DNA of 64,000 nucleotides, taken from Epiperipatus broadwayi. Its lineage: Eukaryota; Onychophora; Udeonychophora; Euonychophora; Peripatidae. The stretch covers positions 588,001 through 652,000 of the forward strand of contig JAQFVV010006454.1 in the NCBI GenBank assembly GCA_028023455.1, read 5' to 3'. The notes beneath the pieces are model-generated. The model was not told the DNA's origin. It saw only the letters and a program-made list of their open reading frames with translations, and made no database searches. Shown here in pieces: positions 24,806 through 36,795 of the stretch; position 1 is the stretch's first letter; each line of letters starts with the position of its first letter. Made by a program: the position numbers and the translations under genes.

Positions 24806-25001
24806 TTAACATATATTAATAATTTGCGATATTTCACTGTACTTAATCTTTTATTTAAAATACTGGTCAAAGAATAGATTTATCTATTTGGGTCTAAATT
24901 TATACACACCTAGTTATATATGCTTGCACAAGACTCGATATAAATAACTTACTAATCAAAATATTTTGCTTAATTTACAAGAAAAAAATATTATCTAAGT
25001 G

Positions 25002-25036
<35 letters not shown>

Positions 25037-25092
25037 TAAAATATAAATATCGACCTATTGATATTTACAATATATATATATATATATATAAT
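24751..25092. repeat. Cluster of three (TA)n microsatellites
   Basis: (TA)n runs at about 24752-24798, 25006-25033 and 25072-25090, separated by AT-rich unique sequence. Confidence 0.9.
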
Positions 25093-26689
25093 ACTTTTAA
25101 GTTATAACAATGATAACATAATTTAAATACAAGTTTTTATGCTAGTTGGACTATAATCATTGTCAACTAAATTTCTGTGGAAGAGATAGATATGTTGCAT
25201 GATTTTTCCATAACTAACTGGCTATTTATTATAAAAAAATTTAATCGATAAGAATTATCTCTAATTTTTATCTTTCTACACTGTTTTTCCTCATGTAATA
25301 CTTTTGTATGATCTGAATAATAATTAAAATTGCAATTTGGCTCATGCTCAAAAAAATCGTATTATACTTATTGTTTATAGCATTTTTACAGCATATAGAC
25401 CACAAGGTGTTTATTTATAATATTTTTTTTAAAAAAAAAAACATTTTGATTTGCCTACACATGGATTTTTTTTCATCCGCATATAATTTTATAAATAAAT
25501 ATTTTTTATAGATTTAATTTGGAGAGATATAAAATTCAGTGTAATATTTTTATAATTTTTATTTTAATTAAATTTTTACTTTAAAAAATTATTACTTCTA
25601 GATATCAGTAATTCTAAAATTGTATAATAATACATTGTTCTTTTATCAAGTTACATGTGTATGCAAAATATATTATATAGGTAAATTAATTTTTTTTTAA
25701 AAAAAGATTAAATGAACATTGATTATTCTAAAACCACACAAAAAAGCTACAAATAATCAGTTTTTTTTTTATGAAAAATTTTGTAACTTTAAATTTAATC
25801 TCAATTCAGATTACATAAAACATATAAAGATATCATAGAAAGAAAATAATAAAGAGGCATATCTTTGTACATAACTTACAATTTTTCTAATAGGTATATA
25901 AACTTCTAATTCTTATATAGATAGTTTTTAAAAAATAACATTGCATCTGTTTTTATCAGCATAATTTAAATTGATAACATTTAAATCCTGAAATTTATTT
26001 TTACTGTTATTAGAATTTGAAGTTATTACATATATTTTAGTGGAAATTACTTCTTTTTCTAAATCATTTTAGCTGATGTTAATTGCTCAAATTAACATAA
26101 CTCACTTTTAGCTTTATTTGAATTTTCTTAACAAAATGAATGGTTAAAATAATAATTAATCTGAGAAGCTTTTTTCATTCTTGTATAAACTGAAACTTGT
26201 AAAAAGTAGATGGTTATCAATTATTTACTAATTTGTTGTTAAATTATTCCTTCATTGAGAATTTATGAACAGATTATTAGGAATTTATATCTATTTATAT
26301 TGACTTTATTTGTCTTTTTTGGTTTAAGACAATCATTGACAAGTTCATGTTGCCTATTATTTACTGATGTATTAGTTTTTGATTAAGAAAATACTATGAC
26401 AAAACTTTAATGATGCATTTTTTAATTCTGTAAATATTGCACTGACTTAGTTTCTGGATTATTTTTATCATTTACTAAATATAAATATATTTATTTGTTT
26501 ACAAACTAATTATCTTCTTGAGTTTTTAAAGCTTTTATTTTATCTAATAATTGGAATTATTGTAATAAGTGATTTTGTCCCAAAAATAGCATTAATGTTT
26601 TATTTTTTACTTATGATATTATATCTCATTCCAAAATTAGAATATTCCATACATTGTTTCATGTTATTGATAAATTTTAAATATCTGAT
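25093..26689. other. AT-rich stretch, no gene seen
   Basis: Nothing recognisable. The open frame at 26595-26918 overlaps an RTE relic and is not a gene. Confidence 0.5.
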
Positions 26690-26900
26690 GTCATTATCAT
26701 TATCATCATCTTTTTTAAACATTATAGATGCATGGAAAGATAAAAGTCTCTCCAATTTCATGCTGGTTTCTTTGAGTTATATTCTTTTTTTTTCTAAATG
26801 TCACAACCATATTTCCATATATCATTCATCCATCTCACAAGCAGTTGCTGAATTCAGGCTTCAAACATTTATCTATTATTATTTTCTGAATTGCCTAAAA
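26690..26900 (-). mobile_element. RTE 3'-end relic
   Basis: On the plus strand it reads TCATTATCATTATCATCATC, then an ATGCATGGAAAGATAAAAGTCTCTCCAA-like block and a TTCATCCATCTCACA block. These have the same order and spacing as the 3' ends of RTE copies 1 and 2. It is heavily diverged and covers only about 200 bp. Confidence 0.55.
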
Positions 26901-27084
26901 TTTTTAATGAGGAGATGAAAAAAAAACTTTAGGAAATGATAGAATTATTATTTCTATCTTTAAAAAAGCATATCAAGAAATGGAATTACAAATAAATCAC
27001 ATCAGATGTCACATGACCTAATTTAAACAAGCTTGTATTACAAATGTTTTATAAAGATCTCACAAATAAGCTCTTAACAAGATT

Positions 27085-27320
27085 TGCAGAATATCCTCAA
27101 CCCTAGACTGGTTTCTGCTACTGGTTTGTCATTGAAGTGCCAGGATATTCAAACATTAGATTAAAATTACTAGGACAAGTCCAGAACTTTATCTACTTAA
27201 TAAATTCATTAGATAAAGTGCTGGGCTTGTGCTAGTATTTTAATCTAATGCTTGAATATTCTGGCACCTCACTGATAGAGCAAGTAGCAGAAACTGGTCT
27301 GGGTTTGATGATATTCTGCA
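27085..27320. repeat. Imperfect hairpin (inverted repeat), about 112-bp arms
   Basis: 27085-27197 begins TGCAGAATATCCTCAACCCT, and 27208-27320 is its inverted, about 80% similar partner, ending ATGATATTCTGCA. A GACTGGTTTCTG-like core in both arms recalls the repeat at 32.1 and 32.55 kb. It lies exactly against an RTE relic. Confidence 0.75.
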
Positions 27321-27650
27321 AAGAAATAGAAATATTAGCAAAACTAAATACCAAATATCTAAATGACAAAAGAGATACCAGATAAATGGAATAATGCAGA
27401 ATAATGTTTATCCTTAAGAGAGTCTGGTAAGGAAGATATCAAAAATTACAAACATCCATTTTTTATCAGTTCTCTACAAAATTTTGCCAAGATAATTGCA
27501 ACAAATCTACAATGAAATTTGGATATAAATTAAGTAAAAGGACAAGTTGAATTTATAAGTCATTTTATTACAATAGATTGCATCCAAATATTGGGAAAAG
27601 TTATAGAAAGAACCAATAAATATGAATTATTATGATTTTGATTTGTATAT
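27318..27650 (+). pseudogene. RTE reverse transcriptase relic
   Basis: The plus strand reads, with several frameshifts and stops, KEIEILAKLNTKYLNDK, a KEDIKNYK-like block (the NYRP region), a CQDNCNK / KIIATNLQ-like block and a VIERTNKYEL block. This is the same order as residues 22-124 of the RT at 19.5-20.5 kb. It is a much older copy than copies 1 and 2. The rest of the element is not found. Confidence 0.7.
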
Positions 27651-29410
27651 TTTTATTCTATAAATATTTCCTCAAGTAATAAAACTTTGAACTATTAAAA
27701 TACAAATGCAGGTCACCAAATATTTTGAACAATATTTATTAAAATATAACTGCAATGATTAAATTATGTCGTTGCATTCAAAAAAATACATTTGATAAGA
27801 ATTCATATTAGTGTGATTACATGATTACTTCTCAATCATTGAGCAGCACTTTTGTCAAATGTATTTTCAGAAGTTTCTTTCACAATTATATTATAGATCT
27901 AAAATTGTTTCAAGAGTTATCAGATAAAAGTTTAAAGAAATGATTTTAAAACTCCAAAATAATTTTAATGCAAATATTTTAGATTAATATTACATATGGA
28001 AATACAATGCATAAAATAAAATATAAAATAAAATTTGAATGAAGTGTTTTTATTAGAATGTATAACTTAATATAAATATTTAAATGCAATTATATTGTTT
28101 ATACTGAACTTAGTATAATTAAAAGAGATTGGAACTCAGATTTTCAACCACACTATAGCTATCCATTCCATTTCATTTAACCAATATTTAAAATTAAATG
28201 GAAATATGTCTTTGTTTTAGAATATAAAAGATTTTAATAGATATGTTTAATAAATTCTTACTTATAATTCTGAGACATTGATACTTTCCAAAAAAAGTTA
28301 TATAGAGATTTCAAGTCACTAAACAAAATTTCTTGATATCATTTCTTATGTAGTTTATATATAATTAAAATGTTTAAAATATAAAAATAAACACTAGCTT
28401 TCTCTTTTTAAGTAGTCCTAGAAAGGTCTTGCTGTAAATTTATATCAATATTGGTAAAAATAAATTTATAAACATTAGAGACTTAAAGAATAGATGGGTC
28501 AATTATCTTTTTGATATTTTGTTAAATAAGTGTTACTTACTCATAACCTAAAGGAAAAGCTATATGTTTTATTATATATATAGCCTTGTTAATTTAGTGT
28601 TTATATTAATTTGTTTTACTATTAAAACCATTGTTCTTCACAGACCATTGTTACTGGAAATAAGATTCATTGTTTATCCCTATAAAATAATTATTTATTT
28701 AGATTTTATAATGCAATGTTTTAATTTGTTAATAAATTGAGTGTGTGTTAAATTTCCATTTATATTGGTAATCGTAAAAAACATCTAAAGCTTAAAAAAT
28801 AGATCAATCCATTTAAATCTTAATCCCTTGATGGCAGTCTTTTATTTATTCTCAGCCTGGAGAGATATTGTTTTATTTCATCAATTACATAAATTAGTAA
28901 TTACAATTATTACAACAAATTTATTAAAAAGCACAATCTCTCATTTTCTTATAATTGATTATTATTTTTATAATTATTAATATCATGTTTTTATCTAACT
29001 ATTAAATTGAGTTTAGTTTGAATTTTCAGCCATGTTGACAAGAATGAACTTATGATCATCAAATGTTTAGAGAATAAATGACCCATTCTATTCTTGATTC
29101 TTAGTCAAGAAATACTTAGTTATTGATAGAGTAGAATAAATATGATTTAGGTCATTAATTACATATACAATGAATTAAATTAATTTAAATCTTACAATTT
29201 TTAAGTTATGTTTTATTATTAAAATAAAGTTATTTAAACTGAAAGGCAGTCAGAATTTCTGTAAAACTGATTACTTGTTTAATAATTATTGTTACAATGG
29301 TTTTTTTTTTTAAATCTGGTTAATAAATTAAGTTAATTCTGAATTTTATCAATGATTGTTAATAAATTGTTATTTATTCAAAACCTGAGATCAGAGACTG
29401 GTTTTCTTCA
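27651..29410. other. AT-rich stretch, no gene seen
   Basis: Nothing recognisable. Confidence 0.5.
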
Positions 29411-29492
29411 TTATATATATATATATATATTCTCATTTGGAATGCAGATTATATATATATATATATATATATATATTCTCATTTGGAATGCA
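29411..29492. repeat. Duplicated (TA)n plus unique block
   Basis: A unit made of a (TA)n run followed by TTCTCATTTGGAATGCA occurs twice in tandem, with the (TA)n run longer in the second copy. Confidence 0.9.
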
Positions 29493-29653
29493 ATCAGCCT
29501 GACAATTTGTAACATTTAGTCTGTGGAAATTGGCTTTTATTGGCTACTGTTCTAGATAAAGTGCTTTCTAATTAAGTAATTATAAATAAATATCTCCACA
29601 CACTAAATATTTCCATCTAAAATGTCTATTAAGAATATATATATATATTATAA

Positions 29654-31867
29654 TGATTGGGGAATAGGGGACTTATCGTATGTACACTGCAAGGGTGCCA
29701 CTAAGCTACTTAGAACCTAGAAAATTTATAAAGTAGGCAGATATGTAAGTTTTTTTAAAAAAAAAGAAATTATATTTTATATATTTTGATTCCGATCGTT
29801 AGCCCATTGTGACTAGCACAATGAAACAGCAGAGATTTATATTTTATAAATTCTTATCTAAGAATAATAAGCCACCAGAAATTAACACACAAACATTTAT
29901 TTACACACATATATATATATAATTTAGCATTATTATTTTAGTATGTTTACATTTTAAAATTTAACTTACATTTTTAACTTTGATTTTAGATTTTAATTTA
30001 CATTTTAATTTTTATAAGTTTGCACAGATGGATTTATAAAAGTTTGTTTTATAATGTTGAATATAGATCGGTTATATAGATTACACGGTTAAAAACATTT
30101 CAAAATAAACATAAACGATCAAAATATAAAGTCATTGATGGAATTAGCAGAGGGAAATTTATAAGAAACCCAATGGCATTCATCATAAGATGCCACATTG
30201 ACACCAATAACTTAAAAGACATCCGAATAAATACATTTTAGATACTCACCGTAAGGTATCATTATTTACCGAATGTCTATATATTTTGATCAAATATGAA
30301 CACCAAAAACATAATTAACCGATAATGAATCCATGCAAGTGTCTATACCCAACATAAATTTAATGCATTTAGAGTGTCAAGTATGAATAGATTACCTAGA
30401 TTGCATTTGAAAAGAAAATATTTTATCCCTTATTTAACCTTAGGCCAAAAGTTTGCAGTCAAACCAACATCAATTCATCTGATATATTGATGTATTCAAT
30501 GTAATACGAATACGACAGCACAAATATAGGTTAAGAAAAGAATTGACTCTCATCCAGATAGGAATACTACATCTATCTGATGAGAAGAGCAATAAAAAAA
30601 ACTCCGTAAGAAGGGACTGGGTCCTTTTACCGATCTTATAATCCCATCCATAGACAAAAGGGGAGTGTGTGGTGTATACAAGTGATTATGCCCATAGCGA
30701 ACCCCATACTACATTTACTAATTACACCAATATATCCAATTCATTGACCTAATTCAACTATGAAATGAATAACCTAAGATTAGCCTCCCCTAATAAAACT
30801 TCACAAATCTATATAGCCATTCACGCCTGACTTAAATTTAACATTTATATAATTTAGTTTAACAAAAAACAGAAATCATAATAAAAACTTAAAGAACAAA
30901 AAAATAATAAATAAATAAATGGAAATGATTTTACAAAAGAAATACATCAAATAAAATTACTAATTAATAATTAATTGGTCAGATAGGAAATTCTTCTTAT
31001 TTAAAATACTGAAAAGTTTAGCATTAAAGCTCTTATTGTTTAGTTGTTTAGAAATATATAAATCTTCATTAGAGTTCATATAGTTCTTACTGTTTTGAAA
31101 AAGTCCATATTTATCCGATTTCTTGCCATTTGAACGATGTTAATTCCCATAAAGTCCTAAGGAGATCGGTGTGCAGTTAGCCATTGGTCCTTTATGCTTC
31201 CATGGTATTCTTCTGAGCCTTGATGTCCTGGGTCCTGCAATATTGGAAAACGATAGTTCATTTCTTTTTCTTAACAAACTGAAGGAATTGAAGAGTGTGT
31301 CTTTCAATCCATTCTCCTCCAACCCTCTCTGCACTTAATACATATCTACCACTCTATAACACATAACCTCCTAGCTCTTTCTTTTCCACCTTTTTTTATA
31401 TTAACTTTAGATCCAGTCAACATTACATCACGACAATGGTGAAAGCTCTTTCACTGAGGTCCGATTCCATGAAGGATTTCTTCTTATTGGCTATTCTGAT
31501 CCCATTGTTTTTCTTTCCTATCTGACCTTTGCTTATACATTTTAAATGCCCAAGGAATAGTTCACATTGAACTAATTAAAATAAACATTTCCATTTTCTG
31601 ATTAATTAATGTGTTTTCCAAATTATATCTTTAAATCTTTTAAATCTTTTTTTTGAAAATTTAGTTTTAAAACTTTTTCTTTTTTTTTAATAAAGTTTTT
31701 TTTTTTTTAATTTCTCATCTGTGTGATTTTATATATATTAGAGTTTAGATGATTTTTTAATTTTCAATTTTTAATTCTTAAAAAAGAAGTTTTTATTTGC
31801 GAACTTTTTTTATTTTTTCCTGTTTAATAATAAAAAAAATAATGTAATGGGGTATGTGCCCGTTACA
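29654..31867 (+). repeat. About 2.2-kb unclassified repeat R, copy 1
   Basis: Starts TGATTGGGGAAT beside a (TA)n tract and ends GTGCCCGTTACA before another AT tract. The same sequence recurs inverted at 34871-36795 and, 5'-truncated, at 32598-34735. The ends (TG...CA, with TGTAATGGG...CCCGTTACA at the right edge) resemble a solo LTR. However, the few bases outside are also alike between copies (ATTATAA on the left), so the true ends are uncertain. The interior has no conserved protein. It includes shared blocks such as TTTAGAGTGTCAAGTATGAA and CCTTAGGCCAAAAGTTTGCA. Confidence 0.75.
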
Positions 31868-31977
31868 ATATATATACGGTAAAACTGAAATGACAGTATA
31901 ATAATGATATAAAAGTCTTGCAATTAGTATTTTTTATTGTGTAGATATTATTATAAAATATATTAAACAAACTCTTC
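31868..31977. other. Spacer
   Basis: AT-rich spacer between repeat R copy 1 and repeat X. Confidence 0.5.
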
Positions 31978-32210
31978 ATTTATAAACAAAGCAAAACTGT
32001 CCATACAGTAGTGGCACCCTGTGCCAACCAGAGTAATCAACGAATGTTAGAAGGCTTGTGTATAAAATCCTTATTTAATGCCTATTCATCCAATATCCCC
32101 AGACTAGTTTCTGGCTTGTGGCCATCATCAGTGAGAAGCTTTGGATCTGAAAGCACTGCACCTAGATCTTAGGATCTAATGCAACCCTCCAGCACCCACC
32201 TTTTATCTCT
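31978..32210 (+). repeat. Repeat X, copy a
   Basis: Contains AAAGCAAAACTGTCCATACA, a GTGCCAACCAGAGTAATCA block, a CCAGACTAGTTTCTGGCTTG block and GCTTTGGATCTGA. Copy b at 32432 repeats these in order in the same orientation, and a shorter diverged copy lies at 41079-41208. No protein is encoded. Its SINE-like length and G+C suggest a short interspersed element or a small LTR. Confidence 0.8.
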
Positions 32211-32431
32211 ACTTAACTACAAAACTATGAGAATGAAATTGAAAACAAAAATATTTTTAATCTAAGCTCAATAGCTTATATAGTCATATGGGTCTGAACA
32301 CAGTTCAGCACCCATACATTTTGGTCTCTTTGGCTCTTTAACAACCATAGCCAACACTATCCTATTAGGCAGGATTGGTGTTAAACCATTAATCATCACA
32401 TGATCACTATCTCTTATACTAGCACATAATT
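32211..32431 (-). other. Segment between X copies, with coding-like frame
   Basis: On the minus strand a frame (32471-32268, partly overlapping X copy b) contains IRDSDHVMINGLTPILPN and VLAMVVKEPKRPKCMGAE stretches with higher G+C than its surroundings. I do not recognise a family. Flanking direct copies of X make this look like the interior of a very small element, or part of the X repeat. Confidence 0.35.
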
Positions 32432-32606
32432 GTTTATAAACAAAGCAAAACTCTCCATACAGTAGTGCCACCCTGTGCCAACCAGAGTAATCATTGAATG
32501 CCAGAAGGCTTGTGCATAAAATCCCTATCTATTGCCTACTCATCTAATATCCCCAGACTAGTTTCTGGCTTTTGGCCATTGTCAGTGTGGAGCTTTGGAT
32601 CTGATA
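32432..32606 (+). repeat. Repeat X, copy b
   Basis: Direct repeat of copy a, starting TTTATAAACAAAGCAAAACT. It ends inside GATCTGATATATTG, where it runs without a break into repeat R copy 2, so the junction shares about 12 bases with both families. Confidence 0.82.
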
Positions 32607-34735
32607 TATTGATGTATTCAATGTAATACGAATACGACAGCACAAATATAGGTTAAGAAAAGAAATTGACTCTCATCCAGATAGGAATACTACATCTATC
32701 TGATGAGAAGAGCAATAAAAAAAACTTCATAGGAAGGAACAGCATTCTCCATCTTATAATTCCTTCCATAGGCAAAATGGAAGTGTGCGGTGTATACAAG
32801 CGATTCTGCCCATAGCGAACCCCATACTACATCTACTAATTACACCAATATATCCAATTCATTGACCTAATTCAACTATGAAATGAATAACCTAAGATTA
32901 CCCTCCCCTAATAAAACTTCACAAATCTATATAGCCATTCACGCCCGACTTAAATTTAACATTTATATAATTTAGTTTAACAAAAAACAGAAATCATAAT
33001 AAAAACTTAAAGAACAAAAATAAATAAATAAATGGAAATGATTTTACAAAAGAAATACATCAAATAAAATTACTTATTAATAAATTAAGTTGGTCAGATA
33101 GGATTCTATTGCAATTATTTTAAATACAGAACAAGTTTTTGAATTAAAGTTCTTATTGTTTAGTATACTGGAGTTTTAGAAATATATGTAAATCTTATTA
33201 GAGTTCATAAAGTTCTTACAGTTTTAAAAAGTTCATCTTTATCCATTGCTTGCCATTTGAATGTGAATTCCCATGCTGTCCTAAAGAGATTGGTATTCTT
33301 TTGGCCATTTTATTTATTCATCCACAGGTCTTTTACTTTAGCTGGTCCTCAATGTAGAAAATGATAGTTCATTTCTCTTTCTTTCTTAGCAGAACTGAAA
33401 GAATTGAAGAGTGCATCTTTCAATCCCTTCTCCTTCAACTCTGCACTAACACCTCTCACCACAGCTATCACACATCCCTCCCAGCTCTTTCTTCACTTTT
33501 TTATAGTAGACTTTAGATCCAGTGGACATTACATCACAACAATGGTGATGGTCTTTTCACTGAGGTCTGATTCCATGAGTGATTTCCCCTATTGGCTATT
33601 CTGATCCCATTGTTTTTCTCTCCTATCTGACCTTTGCTTATACATTTTAAATTCCCAAGGAATAGTTTATATTTAACTAATTAAAACAATCATTTCCATT
33701 TTCTGATTAATTAACCCTTTTCCCGCCTCTTATGAGGCCTCTCGTCGACATCTGATGTCACTCTAACTTTACTAGTTCTTATGCTAGAATATTCGTTTGA
33801 CAGGTATTGATTAGGTTTTTAAAAGTTCTGTAAGATGGTGCCCTCTTCCGAATTATTTTACAAGTAAAAAATCAAAAAAACCGCATTTAAACCTAAACAA
33901 AGAAAGAACATTGTCAGTGATTGGTTGTCAGCGAGCTCTCAGCTGAAAAAGACATTCTGATTGGCTGTAAAGAACAAAGAAACCGCCTGATCAAAGAAAA
34001 TAAAGAAAAATGCTGAGATTTTCATTTCGAATGTGATTTAAGTATTTAAAAAAGTATAATTTGAGAAATTAAAATAATTTTTAAAAAATAAACTAAAAAA
34101 ACAAAATTATTTTCGAAAAATATTGAAGATTTTAGTAAAAATATTTAAGATTTAGCAAAAAGAAATCTTTACTTTTCAATAACGTAACATTGAAAAAAAG
34201 CGTTTGCGTCAGCACTTTTTTGTTTAGACATTCGCTTTATATTTGCTGAAATTGAATATATTTTATAATAAATAAATAGCAATTTATTTTTGAAAGAACT
34301 TTCGTTCTCTTTCATAACCTGAAAAATTAGTAATATACTTTTTATAAATGTATCTGAGTTGAATTTAATATTATAGGCAAATATGTTTTAACAATAGGCT
34401 TTGTCTTCAGTTTGTGAGTTGGCCAATTAAAAGATTTGATTTTTACCTCATACAACCAATAATATAATTAGCGGTTTAAGGGTTAATGTGTTTTCCAAAA
34501 TTAAAGATATATTTTTATCTCTAAATCTTTTTAAGTTTTTGCTTTTAAAATACTTTTTCTATTTTTAATAAAGTTTTATTTTAATAATTTTTTTCATCTG
34601 TGCGATTTTATATACATATGAGTTTAGATGATATTTAATTTCAATTTTTAATTTTTAAAAAAAAAAGTTTTTATTTGCGAACTTTTTTCGTGTTTAATAA
34701 AAAAAATAATGTAACAGCGTATGTACCCATTACAA
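32598..34735 (+). repeat. Repeat R, copy 2 (5'-truncated, interrupted)
   Basis: Matches copy 1 from its GATATATTGATGTATTCAAT block to the end (TACCCATTACAATATATA). It lacks the first about 830 bp of copy 1 and is split by the piggyBac-like MITE at 33715-34482. Apart from that insertion the two copies align with scattered differences. Confidence 0.85.
33711..34486. mobile_element. piggyBac-like MITE (TTAA target), about 768 bp
   Basis: The element body is 33715-34482, flanked by TTAA at 33711-33714 and 34483-34486. The left end reads CCCTTTTCCCGCC and the complement of the right end reads CCCTTAAACCGC (9 of 12 match). TTAA duplication plus CCCTT ends is the piggyBac signature. The homologous position in repeat R copy 1 reads GATTAATTAATGTG with no insert, an independent empty site that fixes the boundaries. 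The interior has a GACATC/GATGTC palindrome near the left end and no transposase frame, so it is non-autonomous. No TIR-bearing relative is seen elsewhere in the window. Confidence 0.92.
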
Positions 34736-34870
34736 TATATATATATATATATTAGCATGCTCTTAATTTTATATATATATATTACCAAAATATCAACTAA
34801 ATATGATATGTTCCCATTAAATTTTAATCATTCCATAACTAATAATAAAATATTGTAAACATATAAATAT
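34736..34870. repeat. (TA)n-rich spacer
   Basis: (TA)n runs at about 34736-34752 and 34772-34781 between repeat R copy 2 and the inverted copy 3. Confidence 0.8.
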
Positions 34871-36795
34871 TGTAATGGGCACGCACACCATTACATTATT
34901 TATTTTAAAAATTAGACATTAAAAATAAAAGTTTGCAAATAAAAACTTTTTTTTAAGTTTTAAAAATTTTAAATTAATTCGTCTTAAATTCATATATATA
35001 AAATCGCACAGATGAAAAATTATTAAAAGAAAATTTTACAAAAAAAAAAAAGGAAAATGTTTTAAGACTAAATTTTCAACAAAAACTTAAAGATTTAAAG
35101 ATAAAAATATATCTTTAAGAACATACAAATTTAATTAATTCTATTGTATAAAATGGAAATGATTATTTTAATTAATAAAAGTAAACTAGCCTTTGGGCAT
35201 TTCAAAATGTATAATTAAAGGTCAGATAGGAGAGAAAAACAATGGGAACAGAATGGCCAATAAAAGAAATCCCTCAGGAAATGGACCTCAATGAAAAGAC
35301 CATCATCATCATGACATAATGTCCACTGGATCTGAAAGTTTACAATAAAAGGAAAAGTTTGAAAATAAATAAAGGATAGAGATGTGAAAGCAGAGGTGTG
35401 CTATATGTGTTAGTGTGGTGAGAGTTGAAGGACAAGGGATTGAAAAGATGCACTGTTCAATCCCTTCACTTTTTTTTTAAAAAAAGAAAGAGAAATGACC
35501 AATCATTTTCCGGTATTGCAGACCATAGGACATCAGGGGAATTAATGCTGGATCCCAAATTGCAAGCAACTGTAAAGGATGAACTTTTCTAAAACAGTAA
35601 GAATTAGATAACTAATGAACATTTTCAAAATAGTAAGAACTTTAATTCCAAAACCTTTTCAGTATTTAATAGGAATAGAATCATATCTGACCAACGTAAA
35701 TTATTATTAATAACTAATTTTATTTGATGTATTTTTTTAAAGTCATTTCCATTAAGTTATTTGTTTCATTCTTTTAAGTTTTTATTATGATTTTTTTTTT
35801 GTTAAACAACTTTTAATAAATGTTAAATTTAAGTCAGGCATGAATGGCTGCATAGATTCGTAAAGTTATGTTAGTTTAAAGGAAAGTAAATCTTAGGTTA
35901 TTTGTTTTGTAGTTAAATTGGGTTGATCGATTGGATATATTGGTGTAATTAGTAAATGTAATATGAAGGTCCACTACATGCAGGATCACATGATATGCCA
36001 CACTTGGGCAAAATACATCCCATTTCATACTGACTACCGGAAGTAGACGTATTCCCTGTTCCTTGGATCACTCCTTTAGCCTATGGAATGGGATAGTAAG
36101 ATGGTGAAAAGGACTGCAATCCCTTCCTATGGAGTTTTTTTATTGTTCTTCCTGCCAGACAGATGTAACATTCCTGTACTGGATGAGAGACAATTTCTTT
36201 ATAACCATGCTGTTCAGATGTGCATTCCTGACAGTATGGTATTGTGCTGTCATATTCATGCTGCATTGCATACATCAATATATCAGATAGATTTGTGTTG
36301 ATTTGACTGCAAACTTTTGGCCTAAGATTAAATCAGAGATAAAATATTTTCTTTCCAAATGCAATGTATGTAGTCTATTCATATTCAACACTCTAATAAA
36401 ATATTAAATTCATCTGTGCGAACTTATAAAATAAAAGTTAAAATGTAAATTAAATTCTAAAATAAAAGTCAAAATGTAAGTTAAATTGTAAAGTAAAAGT
36501 GATACTAAAATGATTCTAAATCTTATATATGTTTAATAAATGTTTGTGTGTTTTATTATTGGCAGTAGCTTCTGTTATTTTTTTAATATTGAAAACATTT
36601 TTAAATAAGAATTTATATTTTATAAATCTCTGTGTCTCACTGATCTAGTCACATGGTCTGACAGTCAAAATAAAAAATACATAAAAGTTAGATCTTAACA
36701 GCATGTATCTGCCTACTCTATAAATTTTCCAGGTTTAAATAGCCTGGTGGCACCCTGTAGTGCAGATATAGTAAGACTATGATATTTCCTGATCA
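34871..36795 (-). repeat. Repeat R, copy 3 (inverted)
   Basis: Starts TGTAATGGGCACGCACACCA, which is the complement of the right end of copy 1, and ends CCTGATCA, the complement of its left end (TGATCAGG). It is full length at both ends and in inverted orientation. It lacks the piggyBac-like MITE. Open frames at 36081-36301 on both strands fall within the repeat; the minus-strand one has a YCQECT and a CYICLAGR stretch, but neither is conserved as a frame in copy 1. Confidence 0.85.

Noticed and set aside
29411-29492. Short direct repeats as a possible CRISPR-like array
   Set aside because: Only two units, each containing a microsatellite, with no spacers, in eukaryotic DNA.
36081-36301. Overlapping open frames on both strands in repeat R copy 3
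   Set aside because: Not conserved as frames in copies 1 and 2 of the same repeat.
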